From JABFRJ01 sp031409695 (lineage in GTDB: Bacteria; Pseudomonadota; Alphaproteobacteria; Rhizobiales; Hyphomicrobiaceae), in the NCBI GenBank assembly GCA_031409695.1, contig JANNXS010000228.1:1-35175 (forward strand): DNA of 35,175 bases, written 5' to 3'. Made by a program: the position numbers and the translations under genes. Positions 8,785-17,494 of this stretch are shown in pieces. Each line of letters opens with the position of its first letter. Positions within the stretch are counted from its first letter, which is position 1. The notes under the pieces are model-generated. The model was not told the origin of the DNA. It saw only the letters and a list, made by a program, of their open reading frames with translations, and did no database searches.

Positions 8785-9666
8785 TCAACCCAGCAGACGA
8801 CGGATCTCGGCCGAGAGTTCCGCTTTGAGTTCTGCGCGATCGAGGCCATAGGCGAGATTGGCCGCCAGGAAGCCAACTTTTGAACCGCAGTCGTAGATAT
8901 CGCCATCGAAACGCACGGCGCTGAAAGACTGGCGCGCGGCCAGCCGGATCATCGCGTCGGTCAGTTGGATCTCGCCACCGGCACCCCGTTCCTGGCGCGC
9001 CAGTTCATCGAAAATTTCGGGCTGCAGAATGTAGCGGCCAGTGATGTGCAGATTTGAAGGTGCCGTGCCCTGCGGCGGTTTTTCGATCATCTTGGTGATC
9101 GCACTGACCTTGGCTTTCGCATCGGTAACACCGACGATCCCGTATTGATGCGTCTGATCGTCGGGGACGGGTTTGACAGCGATGTGGTTGCCGCCATGAC
9201 GGGCGTAAGCGTCCATCATTTCACCCAGGCAAGGCGACTTCGCATGATGCAGCATGTCGGGCAACAGCAACGCGAACGGTTCCTGACCAACAATGTCACG
9301 CGCACACCAGACCGCGTGCCCAAGCCCAAGTGGCGCTTGTTGGCGCGTGAAACTCGTTTGTCCGGCGCCTGGCAGTTGATCCCGCAGCTCGGCCAGTTCC
9401 TTCAGCTTGTTGCGCTCAAACAGAGTCTTTTCGAGCTCGTAAGCAATGTCAAAATGGTCCTCGATGACGCCCTTATTGCGCCCGGTGACAAAAATGAAAT
9501 GCTCGATGCCGGCGGCGCGGGCCTCATCGACCACATGCTGGATAACCGGGCGGTCGACGACGGTCAGCATCTCCTTCGGCATTGCCTTTGTCGCCGGTAG
9601 GAAGCGCGTGCCGAGGCCGGCGACAGGAAATACGGCTTTGCGGATCGGGCGGAGAGATGTGCTCAT
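8785..9666 (-). CDS. galU: UTP-glucose-1-phosphate uridylyltransferase
   Basis: A 293-aa cytoplasmic nucleotidyltransferase that makes UDP-glucose from UTP and glucose 1-phosphate, the activated sugar for exopolysaccharide and lipopolysaccharide synthesis. The N-terminal signature G-L-G-T-R-F-L-P-A-T-K-A-M-P-K-E-M-L is diagnostic for bacterial GalU/GtaB. Further family blocks include F-V-T-G-R-N-K and G-L-G-H-A-V-W-C-A. The length is normal. The ATG at 9666 has an AAGGAGGA ribosome-binding site. It is 28 bases downstream of the GT4 gene on the same strand and is probably the last gene of the 14028-8785 operon, supplying precursor to the transferases upstream. Confidence 0.95.
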   Translation of the reverse strand: MSTSLRPIRKAVFPVAGLGTRFLPATKAMPKEMLTVVDRPVIQHVVDEARAAGIEHFIFVTGRNKGVIEDHFDIAYELEKTLFERNKLKELAELRDQLPGAGQTSFTRQQAPLGLGHAVWCARDIVGQEPFALLLPDMLHHAKSPCLGEMMDAYARHGGNHIAVKPVPDDQTHQYGIVGVTDAKAKVSAITKMIEKPPQGTAPSNLHITGRYILQPEIFDELARQERGAGGEIQLTDAMIRLAARQSFSAVRFDGDIYDCGSKVGFLAANLAYGLDRAELKAELSAEIRRLLG

Positions 9667-9694
9667 CGGGTCTTCCTCCTTCGACTTATGCGGG

Positions 9695-10717
9695 TCAGGT
9701 CGCGGATGATTGCGACGCGAGTGCGACTGGCTTTTGCATCGCTGATGTTATCAGCCGCCGCCAATGTGCCAAATGATCCGTGCCGTGGTTAACAACTGAG
9801 CGCCGGGCGGCAGCCGCCATGGCACAACGATCCCAGGTGACAGCATCTCGGATGCCGGCCGCTAACGCTACGGCATTGTCCGCCGGCACCAACAGGCCGA
9901 ACTCCGGCGCGACCTGTTCCATGAGGCCATCGACGTCAGCGGCTATTATGGGTCGAGCGGCGGCTCTGGCTTCGGCGGCGACTTGGCCGAATGCCTCCCA
10001 GCGCGACGGCACGACCACGATGTCAACGATGTCGAGGAAGTCGGCAACGTCATGCGCAACGCCACCGACGACAACATGCGCTAAGCCGAGGCTGAGTGTC
10101 GTCAATCTGTCCTTGTCCGGGCCAAGACCGCGCAATGACAGGCGTGCAACGTCCGGCGGAATATGGTGCATGGCTTCGACGAGTAGATCAAAACCCTTCT
10201 GTTCGGCGTAGCGGCCGTAGGCACCGACGTGAAGTGGCCCGCCATGCTGACGCGGCGGCGCGAGGCTCATCAAGCGGCCCATGTCAGTTGCGGAGCGAAT
10301 GACGGTCAGCTTCCCTTCCGACACCAGGCGCCGTTCGCGCATCCAGGCTGCCTGCCCATGGGAAACGGCGACGACATGCGTCGCGAGGCCATAGGCGCGG
10401 CGCAGCATGAAGTAAAAATGTGCGCATCCCTCGACGTTTCGGTGAACGAATTGTTCCGTGTAGGTATGCTCGACCAGGATCAGCGGTCGGCTGGGACGAA
10501 GCGCGCGCAGGGCTGCCAGGTACGGCACCTTCGCCCAGATTGAGGTGACGTGGACCACGAGCAAGTCTGCATCAATCGAGAGCGGGCTCATGTGTTGCGG
10601 GGAAGCGATAATCGTACGTTGTTCAAATCCAGGGCCAAGGTGAGCCGACTGAAACGCAAGCATGCGGCCGACGCCGCCGATCTCGGCTTCATCACGAATA
10701 TGGGCGACACGGATCAT
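9695..10717 (-). CDS. Glycosyltransferase family 4 (GT-B fold)
   Basis: A 340-aa retaining glycosyltransferase. The N-terminus has the glycine-rich G-G-V-G-R-M-L loop of GT4 enzymes. The C-terminal domain carries V-V-P-S-R-W-E-A-F-G-Q-V-A-A-E-A, the nucleotide-sugar-binding EX7E-type region, with E-A-F-G and E-A separated as expected. It is likely to add one sugar during assembly of a lipid-linked repeat unit at the cytoplasmic face. Donor and linkage cannot be read from sequence. Its ATG overlaps the flippase stop in an ATGA arrangement, so it is translationally coupled to it. Confidence 0.88.
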   Translation of the reverse strand: MIRVAHIRDEAEIGGVGRMLAFQSAHLGPGFEQRTIIASPQHMSPLSIDADLLVVHVTSIWAKVPYLAALRALRPSRPLILVEHTYTEQFVHRNVEGCAHFYFMLRRAYGLATHVVAVSHGQAAWMRERRLVSEGKLTVIRSATDMGRLMSLAPPRQHGGPLHVGAYGRYAEQKGFDLLVEAMHHIPPDVARLSLRGLGPDKDRLTTLSLGLAHVVVGGVAHDVADFLDIVDIVVVPSRWEAFGQVAAEARAAARPIIAADVDGLMEQVAPEFGLLVPADNAVALAAGIRDAVTWDRCAMAAAARRSVVNHGTDHLAHWRRLITSAMQKPVALASQSSAT

Positions 10718-12030
10718 ATCGCGGCCCCTTCGACCGGTAAACGATCAACACGTGTGATCCACCAGCGGACAAACAGCAGCATGGCAACATGTCCCACCAT
10801 CGAAATGCTGGCGAAGACGCCAATGGCTAGCTCAAAACCAAGCGGCAAAGCACACGCGAACGCCGTTAGCAGTGTGATCGTGAACGCCATCGAGGCCGCG
10901 AACTCGATGTGTGTTTCGCCACGTGCGCGCAGCACCTGGGCCGACGCCTCATAGAGCGGGCGGGCAAGACCTGACGCGCACAGCATCGCAACGATGGGGG
11001 CCGCGAACGACCACTTTTCGCCGAACACGATGGGCACGTAGAAAACAGCTGCAAATGACTGCGCTAGAATCAACAGGACAACGACGAGAACGCTTGATCG
11101 CAAAGCCTGCTCAAAGCGCGCGATCAAACCGGGTCGGTCATGGGCCAACTCTGCGAAATGCGGATACAGCGAGGCGGAGAGTGCGGCTGTAAAAGAGAGG
11201 GAGAGACCGAGTCCGGCATTGAACGCAAACGCATAAACTCCCAGCACGTGCACGCCGAGGATTGCGCCGACAAGGATTTTGTCGAGATTAAAGCGCAGCG
11301 CCGTGATCAGCTCCGTGCCCAGGATCGGCAGCGCAAATGCTACGATTGGCTGCAAGGGCAGGATCTGCGTACTGAGCGTTGGGCGCCAGGGATCGGCACG
11401 CCGCAGGAGATAGGCATACAGCGGCGCTGTCAGTAATTTCGGCAGGATCACAGCCCATACGTGGAAGCCTGCAACCGCGAAGCCGACCGTCAGCACGTTG
11501 TCGAGTAACACTTGGGCAGCCGTAATGCCGGCAATCGTCTTCAAGCGTTGGTCCCGTAACAGGCGGCAATAATTGACCTCGGTAAATGGCAAGAAGAGGT
11601 AGCTTCCGGCCAAAATAACCAGCATAGCCATCAAGTCCGGTCGGCCGGTATACCAGGTGATCACACTGGCTGCGGCGAACTGCACGGTGACCATCGCCGC
11701 CGAGACCAGCGTCGAGACGCGGAATGCGGTTGCACACGTTCGCTCCAGATCGGCCGCAGTCGCCCGCACAATCGTCAGCCCGACGCCGTTGTTGGCGAGC
11801 ACGCGGATCAACTCGAACGTCGTCAAGACAATGGCGATCAGCCCGAAGTCTTCGGGGATCAGCAGGCGGGCTAGAACGATGGTGGCGACCAGCCGGGAGA
11901 TCCGCACGCCAACTTCCGCGAGACTGTACCAACCGAGGTTGCGCACCACTTGGTCGGACGCACGGGCCCGGATCCACGCAAATTGAGGCGAGGTCCAAAA
12001 TGCGAAAAAGCGTGCGCTGACAGGGGGCAT
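10714..12030 (-). CDS. Polysaccharide flippase (MOP superfamily, Wzx/RfbX type)
   Basis: A 438-aa integral membrane protein with about 12 to 14 hydrophobic helices and the N-terminal A-R-L-L-I-P-E-D-F-G-L-I-A segment typical of lipopolysaccharide/exopolysaccharide flippases (Wzx, WzxC, ExoT-like). It should move lipid-linked repeat units across the inner membrane. The start is placed at ATG 12030, which has a TGAGGA ribosome-binding site and lies 7 bases after the GT2 stop. The frame stays open to 12108, but that extension would overlap the preceding gene. A Wzx-type flippase implies Wzx/Wzy-dependent assembly; no Wzy polymerase or Wzc/Wza export genes are in the window. Confidence 0.88.
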   Translation of the reverse strand: MPPVSARFFAFWTSPQFAWIRARASDQVVRNLGWYSLAEVGVRISRLVATIVLARLLIPEDFGLIAIVLTTFELIRVLANNGVGLTIVRATAADLERTCATAFRVSTLVSAAMVTVQFAAASVITWYTGRPDLMAMLVILAGSYLFLPFTEVNYCRLLRDQRLKTIAGITAAQVLLDNVLTVGFAVAGFHVWAVILPKLLTAPLYAYLLRRADPWRPTLSTQILPLQPIVAFALPILGTELITALRFNLDKILVGAILGVHVLGVYAFAFNAGLGLSLSFTAALSASLYPHFAELAHDRPGLIARFEQALRSSVLVVVLLILAQSFAAVFYVPIVFGEKWSFAAPIVAMLCASGLARPLYEASAQVLRARGETHIEFAASMAFTITLLTAFACALPLGFELAIGVFASISMVGHVAMLLFVRWWITRVDRLPVEGAAI

Positions 12031-12037
12031 ATGATCC

Positions 12038-13069
12038 TCAGACCCGGAGTTTCGGAACCCGGCCAAGCACGCCGACGGCGCCGCGTGACATGGGGGCGTA
12101 AAGTGCACGCGGCAATATCCGGGCGCCGGTCGCGGCCAGCAGCGTCACAAGCGTGCGCGCCGGTTCTTCGCGCAGCATCGGTGGATGCAACTTGAGGGCG
12201 TCACGGATGAAGCGGTAGGCAATTTTTCCATCGGAAGATTTCACAGCGCGGCGGGCCAGATAGCGCAGTTGATAGGCCTCAGCGCGGCGGCCATGGGCTG
12301 CCTCCAGCGCTGGGGCGTACCCGCGCACTTTGTCGCGAAAACGGCGCCAGGTGCCGAGCTGCTTTTCGACGTTGGCCGAAAGCCCGCCCCCCGTGATGCG
12401 ATAGTCCGTCAGGGCGGCGGCGACGCAGCCAAAACGCCACGGTGTCGTTGCCGCGATGCGCACCCAGCACTCGATGTCTTCGGATTGGCGAAAGCTTTCA
12501 TCGAACCAGCAGGTGCGGCCAAGCTTGGCATCTTGGAAAGCGATAGCATCGAGGGTTGTGCGGCGAATGACGGTCGACGAGCCGTTGCCAACGGGATTGC
12601 GGCAGAAAAGGTCCATGACATCCAAGTGACGATCAACTGATGGGCTTTGTTGCAGGCCGATGGGACGGTCATCTTCGTCGATCAGGCGTGAGTGCGAGAA
12701 ACTGACACCGACCTCGGCATTGACGGAAAGGTGGCTGACATGACGTGCGAGTTTTTCCGGGCGCCAGATGTCATCGGCATCGAGAAATCCGACGAGTGGG
12801 GCTCGCGCGGCACGGATGCCGGAGTTGCGGGCACCGGCGAGGCCGCGATTGTCTTGTGTGATGACGCGCACGCGCGGGTCTTTAAAACGGCGCGCGATTT
12901 CTGGTCCCGCATCGCTCGAGCCGTCGTCGATGACGATCAACTCAAAATCCGTGAACGTCTGTGCGAGCACGGACGCCATGCTCTGGGCGATGTAACGCTC
13001 GGTATTGTAGAGCGGTATAACGACGCTGACAGCTGGGCCGACGGGCGGCGTGACGATTGATTTGGTCAT
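12038..13069 (-). CDS. Glycosyltransferase family 2
   Basis: A 343-aa inverting glycosyltransferase with GT-A fold. The N-terminus shows S-V-V-I-P-L-Y-N-T, the Q-T-F-T-D-F-E-L-I-V-I-D-D-G-S-S-D block and the metal-binding D-x-D-type F-L-D-A-D-D-I-W. A C-terminal region of about 120 residues is Arg/Ala-rich and may be an accessory helical domain. The start is ATG 13069, which forms an ATGA overlap with the stop of the upstream GT2. The reading frame is open for another 118 codons upstream, but that extension is antisense-like in composition and overlaps the neighbouring gene, so I reject it. It acts in repeat-unit assembly; acceptor and donor are unknown. Confidence 0.88.
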   Translation of the reverse strand: MTKSIVTPPVGPAVSVVIPLYNTERYIAQSMASVLAQTFTDFELIVIDDGSSDAGPEIARRFKDPRVRVITQDNRGLAGARNSGIRAARAPLVGFLDADDIWRPEKLARHVSHLSVNAEVGVSFSHSRLIDEDDRPIGLQQSPSVDRHLDVMDLFCRNPVGNGSSTVIRRTTLDAIAFQDAKLGRTCWFDESFRQSEDIECWVRIAATTPWRFGCVAAALTDYRITGGGLSANVEKQLGTWRRFRDKVRGYAPALEAAHGRRAEAYQLRYLARRAVKSSDGKIAYRFIRDALKLHPPMLREEPARTLVTLLAATGARILPRALYAPMSRGAVGVLGRVPKLRV

Positions 13070-14028
13070 GATCTTACCGGCTGCAGGGGGCTGGTGTTTC
13101 GACGCTGGGTCAGTAGTCGCAGCAGCACGCCAAGTGTGGCGCGTGGCGTCGCGAGCAGGCTCAGTGGCGCTGTGTGAAATGCTTGTTCCAGAAACTGTCG
13201 CGCGACGCCTGTGGGGAGTGCGAGTTGCAGGGCCCGGCGCGCGAGATAGAGGTCCTCGGACGCCAGTGCACAGGCCCGGTTTTTTTCTATGAACGGACCG
13301 TGATCCACCGCCAGACGATCGAGCATGGCGAGAAACCCACGACGCATACCAATCAAGTCCGAGGCGAGCCCGGTGCTGCTGATCCTGTAGTCGACGATTG
13401 AGCCGCGTGTGCCGCGAATGCAAAGGCCGGCGAGGGCCGCTGACACAAGCCAGGCTTGGTCTTCACTGCGTGCGAGGGATGTGTCGAAAAGGCCGGCGCT
13501 GGCGAAGGCACGGCGTCGCGTCACCCAGCTGGATGTGGTCGATGTCGGATTTGAGCGCAGGAGTTGTGCGGCGCTAAGTTGTGTTAGATCGAGCCGTGCA
13601 GCACCGACAACGACACCGGCTTCGTCGATAAAGCGCGCAAAACTGAACGAGACATCTAGCAACGGATCGTCGGCGAGTGTGGTGAGGTGGGTCTCGAGAT
13701 GGTGCACCGGCCAGAGGTCGTCGGCATCGAGAAAGGCAAACGTGTCAGCACGAGCGAGGGCTACGCCGGCGTTACGTGCAGCCGAAACACCGGCATTGGG
13801 CTGTGTGATGACCCGCAGGCGTGCGTCGGTTGCGGCGAGGTCGGCCAGCACTCGCGATGTTGCATCGGTCGATCCGTCGTCGATGACGATGATCTCGATA
13901 TCGCGGATGGTCTGGCCCGTGGCTGACCCGAGCGTGGCGGCAAGCGTGCGCGCAGCATTATAGGCCGGCACGATGACCGACACCCGCAACTCCGACCTGT
14001 TCACGCTTGCTGTCACCGGACGCTTCAC
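13066..14028 (-). CDS. Glycosyltransferase family 2 (paralogue of the neighbour)
   Basis: A GT-A glycosyltransferase of about 320 aa with S-V-I-V-P-A-Y-N-A-A-R-T, I-E-I-I-V-I-D-D-G-S-T-D and A-F-L-D-A-D-D-L-W. Its similarity to the next gene along its length (for example D-x-S-F-S-F-A-R-F-I-D-E-A against V-S-F-S-H-S-R-L-I-D-E-D) suggests tandem duplication. No ATG start is available. GTG 14028 is chosen because AAGGAAGGA lies upstream, although the 12-base spacing is long; TTG 14052 and GTG 14016 are alternatives. This is the first gene of the minus-strand operon. The 137 bases to the divergent WecG-type gene at 14166 should hold promoters for both directions. Confidence 0.83.
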   Translation of the reverse strand: MKRPVTASVNRSELRVSVIVPAYNAARTLAATLGSATGQTIRDIEIIVIDDGSTDATSRVLADLAATDARLRVITQPNAGVSAARNAGVALARADTFAFLDADDLWPVHHLETHLTTLADDPLLDVSFSFARFIDEAGVVVGAARLDLTQLSAAQLLRSNPTSTTSSWVTRRRAFASAGLFDTSLARSEDQAWLVSAALAGLCIRGTRGSIVDYRISSTGLASDLIGMRRGFLAMLDRLAVDHGPFIEKNRACALASEDLYLARRALQLALPTGVARQFLEQAFHTAPLSLLATPRATLGVLLRLLTQRRNTSPLQPVRS

Positions 14029-14165
14029 CTCGCCGAGGCATCCTTCCTTCAACGAAACGAAGATCCGGTAAACGCCGACGAAAAAGCGTTATCAAGACAT
14101 GAAACGGAACCGAGTTATTTGCTGGACGATGTCGACGGTGTGTTCAGTCATTCTCACTAGAGTGT

Positions 14166-15119
14166 GTGACGGTGCGGGGGCGTTTTGCCGACCGTACGCG
14201 GGTTTGCGTCATGCCTCGGTCAACGGTTGCCCGTTCGGAACTGCCTGTTAGCGGCCGAGACGCAGCGATAGCGTCGGCAAGCTTGTTTCAGGCGGCCGAG
14301 GCGTCTTCTCTGTTTTGGTCACGCGGGGCGGTCAAAGCGTCGCGATTGACCCTGTTCGGGCTAGCCTTTGAAAACACGACCCTGGACGTCGCGGTATCTG
14401 ACACACTCATGGCGGCGGCCCGCGGCACACGCCGACAAATCGTGTTCGTCAACGCGCACGTAATTAACACGGCCGCAACGGATGCCGCCTACGCCAAAGT
14501 TATCTCAGGTGCTGACTATTTATTGTCTGATGGCAGCGGGATGGCGATTGCGGCTAAATGGGCCAAAGTGCCTTTTATCACCAACACGAACGGGACCGAT
14601 TTTTTTCCCCTCCTGTGCCGTGAAGCTGTGAAAAGTGGCCAAAAAATATTCCTGCTTGGAGGTGCGCCACGGGTGGCTGAACTCGCGGCCGAAACTATTT
14701 TCGCGGCCGGTTATGGGGATGCGATCGCGGGAACGCATCACGGCTTCTTCAAGCCGGGAAGTGCCGACGAAGCGGCGGCCATTGCCGCCATCAACGCCAG
14801 CGGGGCCGACATCGTTCTGGCAGGTCTCGGCGTACCGCTTCAGGATGTCTGGCTGGCCGAAAACCATGCGCGGCTGACGGCGCCCGTTGTCGCCGGCGTC
14901 GGCGGGCTACTGGACTTCTTTGCCGGCCGTGTGTCGCGCGCGCCGATGATCCTGCGATCCCTTGGGCTTGAATGGACGTGGCGGTTGATGCAGGAGCCAG
15001 GTCGCCTCTGGCACCGTTATCTTGTCGGCAACGTTGTGTTTTTGGTACATGCTGCACGTGCGGCGGCCCACGTCGCCGCTCTCCGTCGCCAGCACCAACG
15101 CACGCGCCTCGGCGCATAG
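14166..15119 (+). CDS. WecG/TagA/CpsF-family glycosyltransferase (GT26)
   Basis: A transferase of about 317 aa. Residues from about 55 on carry the family pattern: V-F-V-N-A-H-V-I-N-T, L-L-S-D-G-S-G-M-A, N-G-T-D-F-F-P, K-I-F-L-L-G-G-A-P, and near the end V-A-G-V-G-G-L-L-D-F-F-A-G-R and L-E-W-T-W-R-L-M-Q-E-P-G-R-L. Family members transfer ManNAc, ManNAcA or glucose to a lipid-linked sugar at the inner face of the membrane. GTG 14166 is the far start; ATG 14211 would also keep the whole conserved domain and is equally plausible. It is divergent from the five-gene polysaccharide operon and probably adds a sugar to the same repeat unit. Confidence 0.9.
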   Translation: MTVRGRFADRTRVCVMPRSTVARSELPVSGRDAAIASASLFQAAEASSLFWSRGAVKASRLTLFGLAFENTTLDVAVSDTLMAAARGTRRQIVFVNAHVINTAATDAAYAKVISGADYLLSDGSGMAIAAKWAKVPFITNTNGTDFFPLLCREAVKSGQKIFLLGGAPRVAELAAETIFAAGYGDAIAGTHHGFFKPGSADEAAAIAAINASGADIVLAGLGVPLQDVWLAENHARLTAPVVAGVGGLLDFFAGRVSRAPMILRSLGLEWTWRLMQEPGRLWHRYLVGNVVFLVHAARAAAHVAALRRQHQRTRLGA

Positions 15120-15130
15120 TGCCCGTTGCT

Positions 15131-15198
15131 CAAAGCGAAAACTGACCCAAAGCGAAAACTGACCCAAAGCGAAAAATGGCCCAAAACAAAAACGGGCC
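15131..15198 (+). repeat. 17-nt tandem repeat, about four units
   Basis: Units 15131-15147 and 15148-15164 are identical (CAAAGCGAAAACTGACC). Unit 15165-15181 differs at two positions, and 15182-15198 is a more decayed copy that runs into the terminator stem. The array begins 11 bases after the WecG-type stop. A 17-nt period cannot keep a reading frame, so it is non-coding. Confidence 0.85.
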
Positions 15199-15221
15199 TC
15201 GCGTTGTGCGCGAGACCCGTT
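15191..15221 (+). terminator. Terminator hairpin after the WecG-type gene
   Basis: A 13-base stem with one mismatch (15191-15203 with 15209-15221, loop TTGTG). On the plus strand only TTT follows; on the minus strand the A-rich bases before it give a T-rich tail, so it could act in both directions. Confidence 0.7.
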
Positions 15222-15433
15222 TCGTGCAGGATGAGGCGGTCAGGAGACCAATCATCGCATGTACTATGCGGTGTTCGATCGGTTTCGTCTACGCGCTAAA
15301 GACGAAACAGTTCCTTGCATGATGAGCGGGGCTTTTTCAGTATTTCATTCATACTTTCGAAACCTTCTTCGCAGGAAGCGCGACCCGCGCGAGGCGATAC
15401 GCTACCGTTGGCCTCTGAGTCGGGAGTTGCCCA
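15222..15433. other. Gene-free stretch before the Pif1-like gene
   Basis: Together with the repeat and hairpin above, 15120-15433 has no convincing gene. The short open frames here have no start signal or recognisable product. It presumably holds the promoter of the Pif1-like gene; I could not assign -35 and -10 boxes with confidence. Confidence 0.5.
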
Positions 15434-16801
15434 ATGGCGGCCAAGCCATCTTCCCTTTCGTCTGCCGGGAAAAAGCGTTCATCGCTTTCGCTGGACGCTT
15501 TCGCTTGGCCGAAGGGTGTTACGCCAACTCCTGAATATTTGGCTGCGGCACGCCACATGATTGATGGCGAGGGGCATTTGTTCGTCACCGGCCGCGCCGG
15601 GACGGGCAAGTCGACTTTGCTGCGGGCCATCCGCGACAACATGGGCGATGAGGTGGTCGTTGTTGCGCCAACGGGTCTCGCGGCCGTTAATGTCGGTGGT
15701 CAGACCATCCATTCGTTCTTCGGCTTGCCACCGCGCTTGATCCGACAAGATGACATCAAGCGCAGCCGCAATGGCCGCGTGATGCGCAAGCTCACGCACC
15801 TCGTGATCGACGAAGTCTCGATGGTTCGCTCGGATTTGATGTGGGGCATCGATCAATCGTTGCGCGTCAACCGGGGCCGCCCGCGCGAGCCGTTCGGCGG
15901 CGTTCGCTTGATGTTGTTTGGCGATTTGCATCAGTTGCCACCCGTCGTGCAGGAACACGAAGTCGCCGAACATCTTGAGGAAACGTTCGGTGGACCATTT
16001 TTCTTTTCCGTGCCGGGTTTGATTGAACGCGATGGAACGAGGTTGCTTGAGCTGAGCCAGGTGTTCCGGCAAAGTGAGGGGCCATTGTTGACCGTGCTCA
16101 ACCGAATGCGCGATGGCGATATCGCGCAGTCCGATTTTGAAGCCGTGAACCAACGGGTCGTGCAGATCCGAACCTTGTCTGAGGGCGATCCTTACGTGAT
16201 CCTGACGCCAACCAACGCCGCTGCTGGCCGCATCAACCAAGCCTATTTGAATGCACTAAAGACGAAGGCCTTCACCTACAAAGCCTCAACCACCGGCGAG
16301 TTTAGAGATTCATCTTTCCCGACTGAGACCGAGCTAACGTTGAAGGTCGGCGCCAAAGTTATCCTGCTGCGCAACGATGCAGACCGGCGCTGGGTCAACG
16401 GCTCGGTCGCTCGCATATCAAAGCTGACCGAAACGGCCGTATGGATCGAGGTCGGCGACATCGAATATGAACTCGAGGCCGTATCGTGGGAAAATCGCAG
16501 GTACGCTTTCGACGTCGGCCAAGACAAGGTGGTTGAGACGGTCGCCGGTACGTTCAAGCAGTTCCCGCTGCGGCTGGCTTGGGCGTTGACGATCCATAAG
16601 TCGCAGGGGCTAACGCTCGATAAAGTCTATATCGACCTTACTGGCGGTACTTTTGCGCACGGGCAGGCTTACGTTGCGTTGTCGCGCTGTCGAACCCTTG
16701 AAGGGCTCGCCCTGAAGCGACCACTAACACCCCGCGATGTCCTGTTTGACCGCGCGGCCATGGGCTATCGGGATTTGTTCCCGGCCTTGGAACACACATA
16801 G
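15434..16801 (+). CDS. Pif1-like superfamily 1B DNA helicase
   Basis: A 455-aa ATP-dependent helicase related to Pif1/RecD2. Walker A G-R-A-G-T-G-K-S-T is at residues 53-61. Motif Ia is V-A-P-T-G-L-A-A-V-N-V-G-G-Q-T-I-H-S-F-F. The Walker B region is L-V-I-D-E-V-S-M-V-R-S-D and motif III is F-G-D-L-H-Q-L-P-P-V. Motif V (L-T-I-H-K-S-Q-G-L-T-L) and motif VI (Y-V-A-L-S-R-C-R-T) are near the C-terminus. All core motifs are present. Such helicases unwind 5' to 3' and handle structured DNA such as G-quadruplexes or stalled forks. The first 30 residues are Ser/Lys-rich and probably disordered. It appears to be a single-gene unit ending at a palindromic repeat. Confidence 0.93.
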   Translation: MAAKPSSLSSAGKKRSSLSLDAFAWPKGVTPTPEYLAAARHMIDGEGHLFVTGRAGTGKSTLLRAIRDNMGDEVVVVAPTGLAAVNVGGQTIHSFFGLPPRLIRQDDIKRSRNGRVMRKLTHLVIDEVSMVRSDLMWGIDQSLRVNRGRPREPFGGVRLMLFGDLHQLPPVVQEHEVAEHLEETFGGPFFFSVPGLIERDGTRLLELSQVFRQSEGPLLTVLNRMRDGDIAQSDFEAVNQRVVQIRTLSEGDPYVILTPTNAAAGRINQAYLNALKTKAFTYKASTTGEFRDSSFPTETELTLKVGAKVILLRNDADRRWVNGSVARISKLTETAVWIEVGDIEYELEAVSWENRRYAFDVGQDKVVETVAGTFKQFPLRLAWALTIHKSQGLTLDKVYIDLTGGTFAHGQAYVALSRCRTLEGLALKRPLTPRDVLFDRAAMGYRDLFPALEHT

Positions 16802-16902
16802 AGCACGTTCCGATCCTTCGGAACCGGAGCGTGCTCTATATCTCTTATTGGTCGCATTTTTCTACGACGAACCGGGAAGCCACTTCGTCGAAAAATGCTC
16901 TA
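16799..16902. repeat. Composite palindromic intergenic element (rhizobial mosaic type)
   Basis: Two adjoining palindromes. The first pairs TAGAGCACG (16799-16807) with 16830-16838 and has an inner 6-bp stem (16807-16812 with 16819-16824). The second pairs 16854-16870 with 16885-16898 (GCATTTTT...AAAAATGC) with a small bulge. The ends of the whole element, TAGAGCA and TGCTCTA, are also inverted copies of each other. From memory, similar elements (AGAGCATG palindromes followed by GCATTTTTCGACGAA palindromes) are spread between genes of Hyphomicrobiales, like the RIME family. The first half starts within the Pif1-like stop codon and may act as its terminator. Confidence 0.8.
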
Positions 16903-16969
16903 ACCGCGTTGACCCTCGTGAAGACGGCGCGGGATCGACGATACGACGACGAACACAGGAGCCTCGGCA

Positions 16970-17419
16970 ATGCCCGAGTTCACAACGCGACGCCGGGTGC
17001 CATACACGCCAGCAGAGATGTATGCGCTCGTCGCAGATGTGGTGCGCTATCCCGAGTTCCTGCCGCTATGCGACGCGCTCAACATCCGCTCGCGCGCGCC
17101 CTACGGCGATGGCGAGACCCTGATCACGGACATGTTCATTGGCTATCAGATGATCCGCGAGCGTATCGGTAGCCGCGTCATTCTTGATCCGTTTACGCCC
17201 GCCGTCACGGCAGAGAACGTCGATGGTCCCTTCACCCACATGACCAACCGCTGGCGGTTCACGCCCGCGGGGGCGGGTTGCGAGATCGAGTTCTACATCA
17301 CCTACGCCTTCAAAAATATGGTTCTGCAGGTGATGGTTGGCGGCATGTTCGAACAAGCCTATCGGGCTTTCGCTGACGCCTTCGAACAACGGGCGCGTGC
17401 AATCTATGGCCCGCGGTGA
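16970..17419 (+). CDS. COQ10/RatA-family START-domain protein
   Basis: A 149-aa single-domain protein of the polyketide cyclase/START lipid-binding superfamily. The N-terminal T-R-R-R-V-P-Y-T-P-A-E-M-Y-A-L-V-A-D-V and Y-P-E-F-L-P-L-C pattern is the COQ10/RatA signature. The C-terminal F-K-N-M-V-L-Q-V-M-V-G-G-M-F block lines the hydrophobic pocket in homologues. Eukaryotic COQ10 binds ubiquinone and helps respiratory electron transfer; Escherichia coli RatA has been described as affecting ribosome subunit association. In alphaproteobacteria the quinone role is the more likely. The gene is often next to lipA, but not here. Start ATG 16970 follows an AGGAG-like sequence (CAGGAGCC). Confidence 0.9.
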   Translation: MPEFTTRRRVPYTPAEMYALVADVVRYPEFLPLCDALNIRSRAPYGDGETLITDMFIGYQMIRERIGSRVILDPFTPAVTAENVDGPFTHMTNRWRFTPAGAGCEIEFYITYAFKNMVLQVMVGGMFEQAYRAFADAFEQRARAIYGPR

Positions 17420-17494
17420 TCGGGGTTTGCCCCCCACGGGGACCGTGTTTTGCCCGACATTGTCCTTAAAGGCGCGGCACTGACACGCGGGCCA

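Noticed and set aside
13070..13423. 118-codon upstream extension of the GT2 gene
   Set aside because: GT2 proteins begin close to the S-V-V-I-P strand, and the extension overlaps the neighbouring GT2 gene in another frame.
15131..15198. Possible CRISPR array
   Set aside because: The repeats are contiguous with no spacers, and no cas genes are present.
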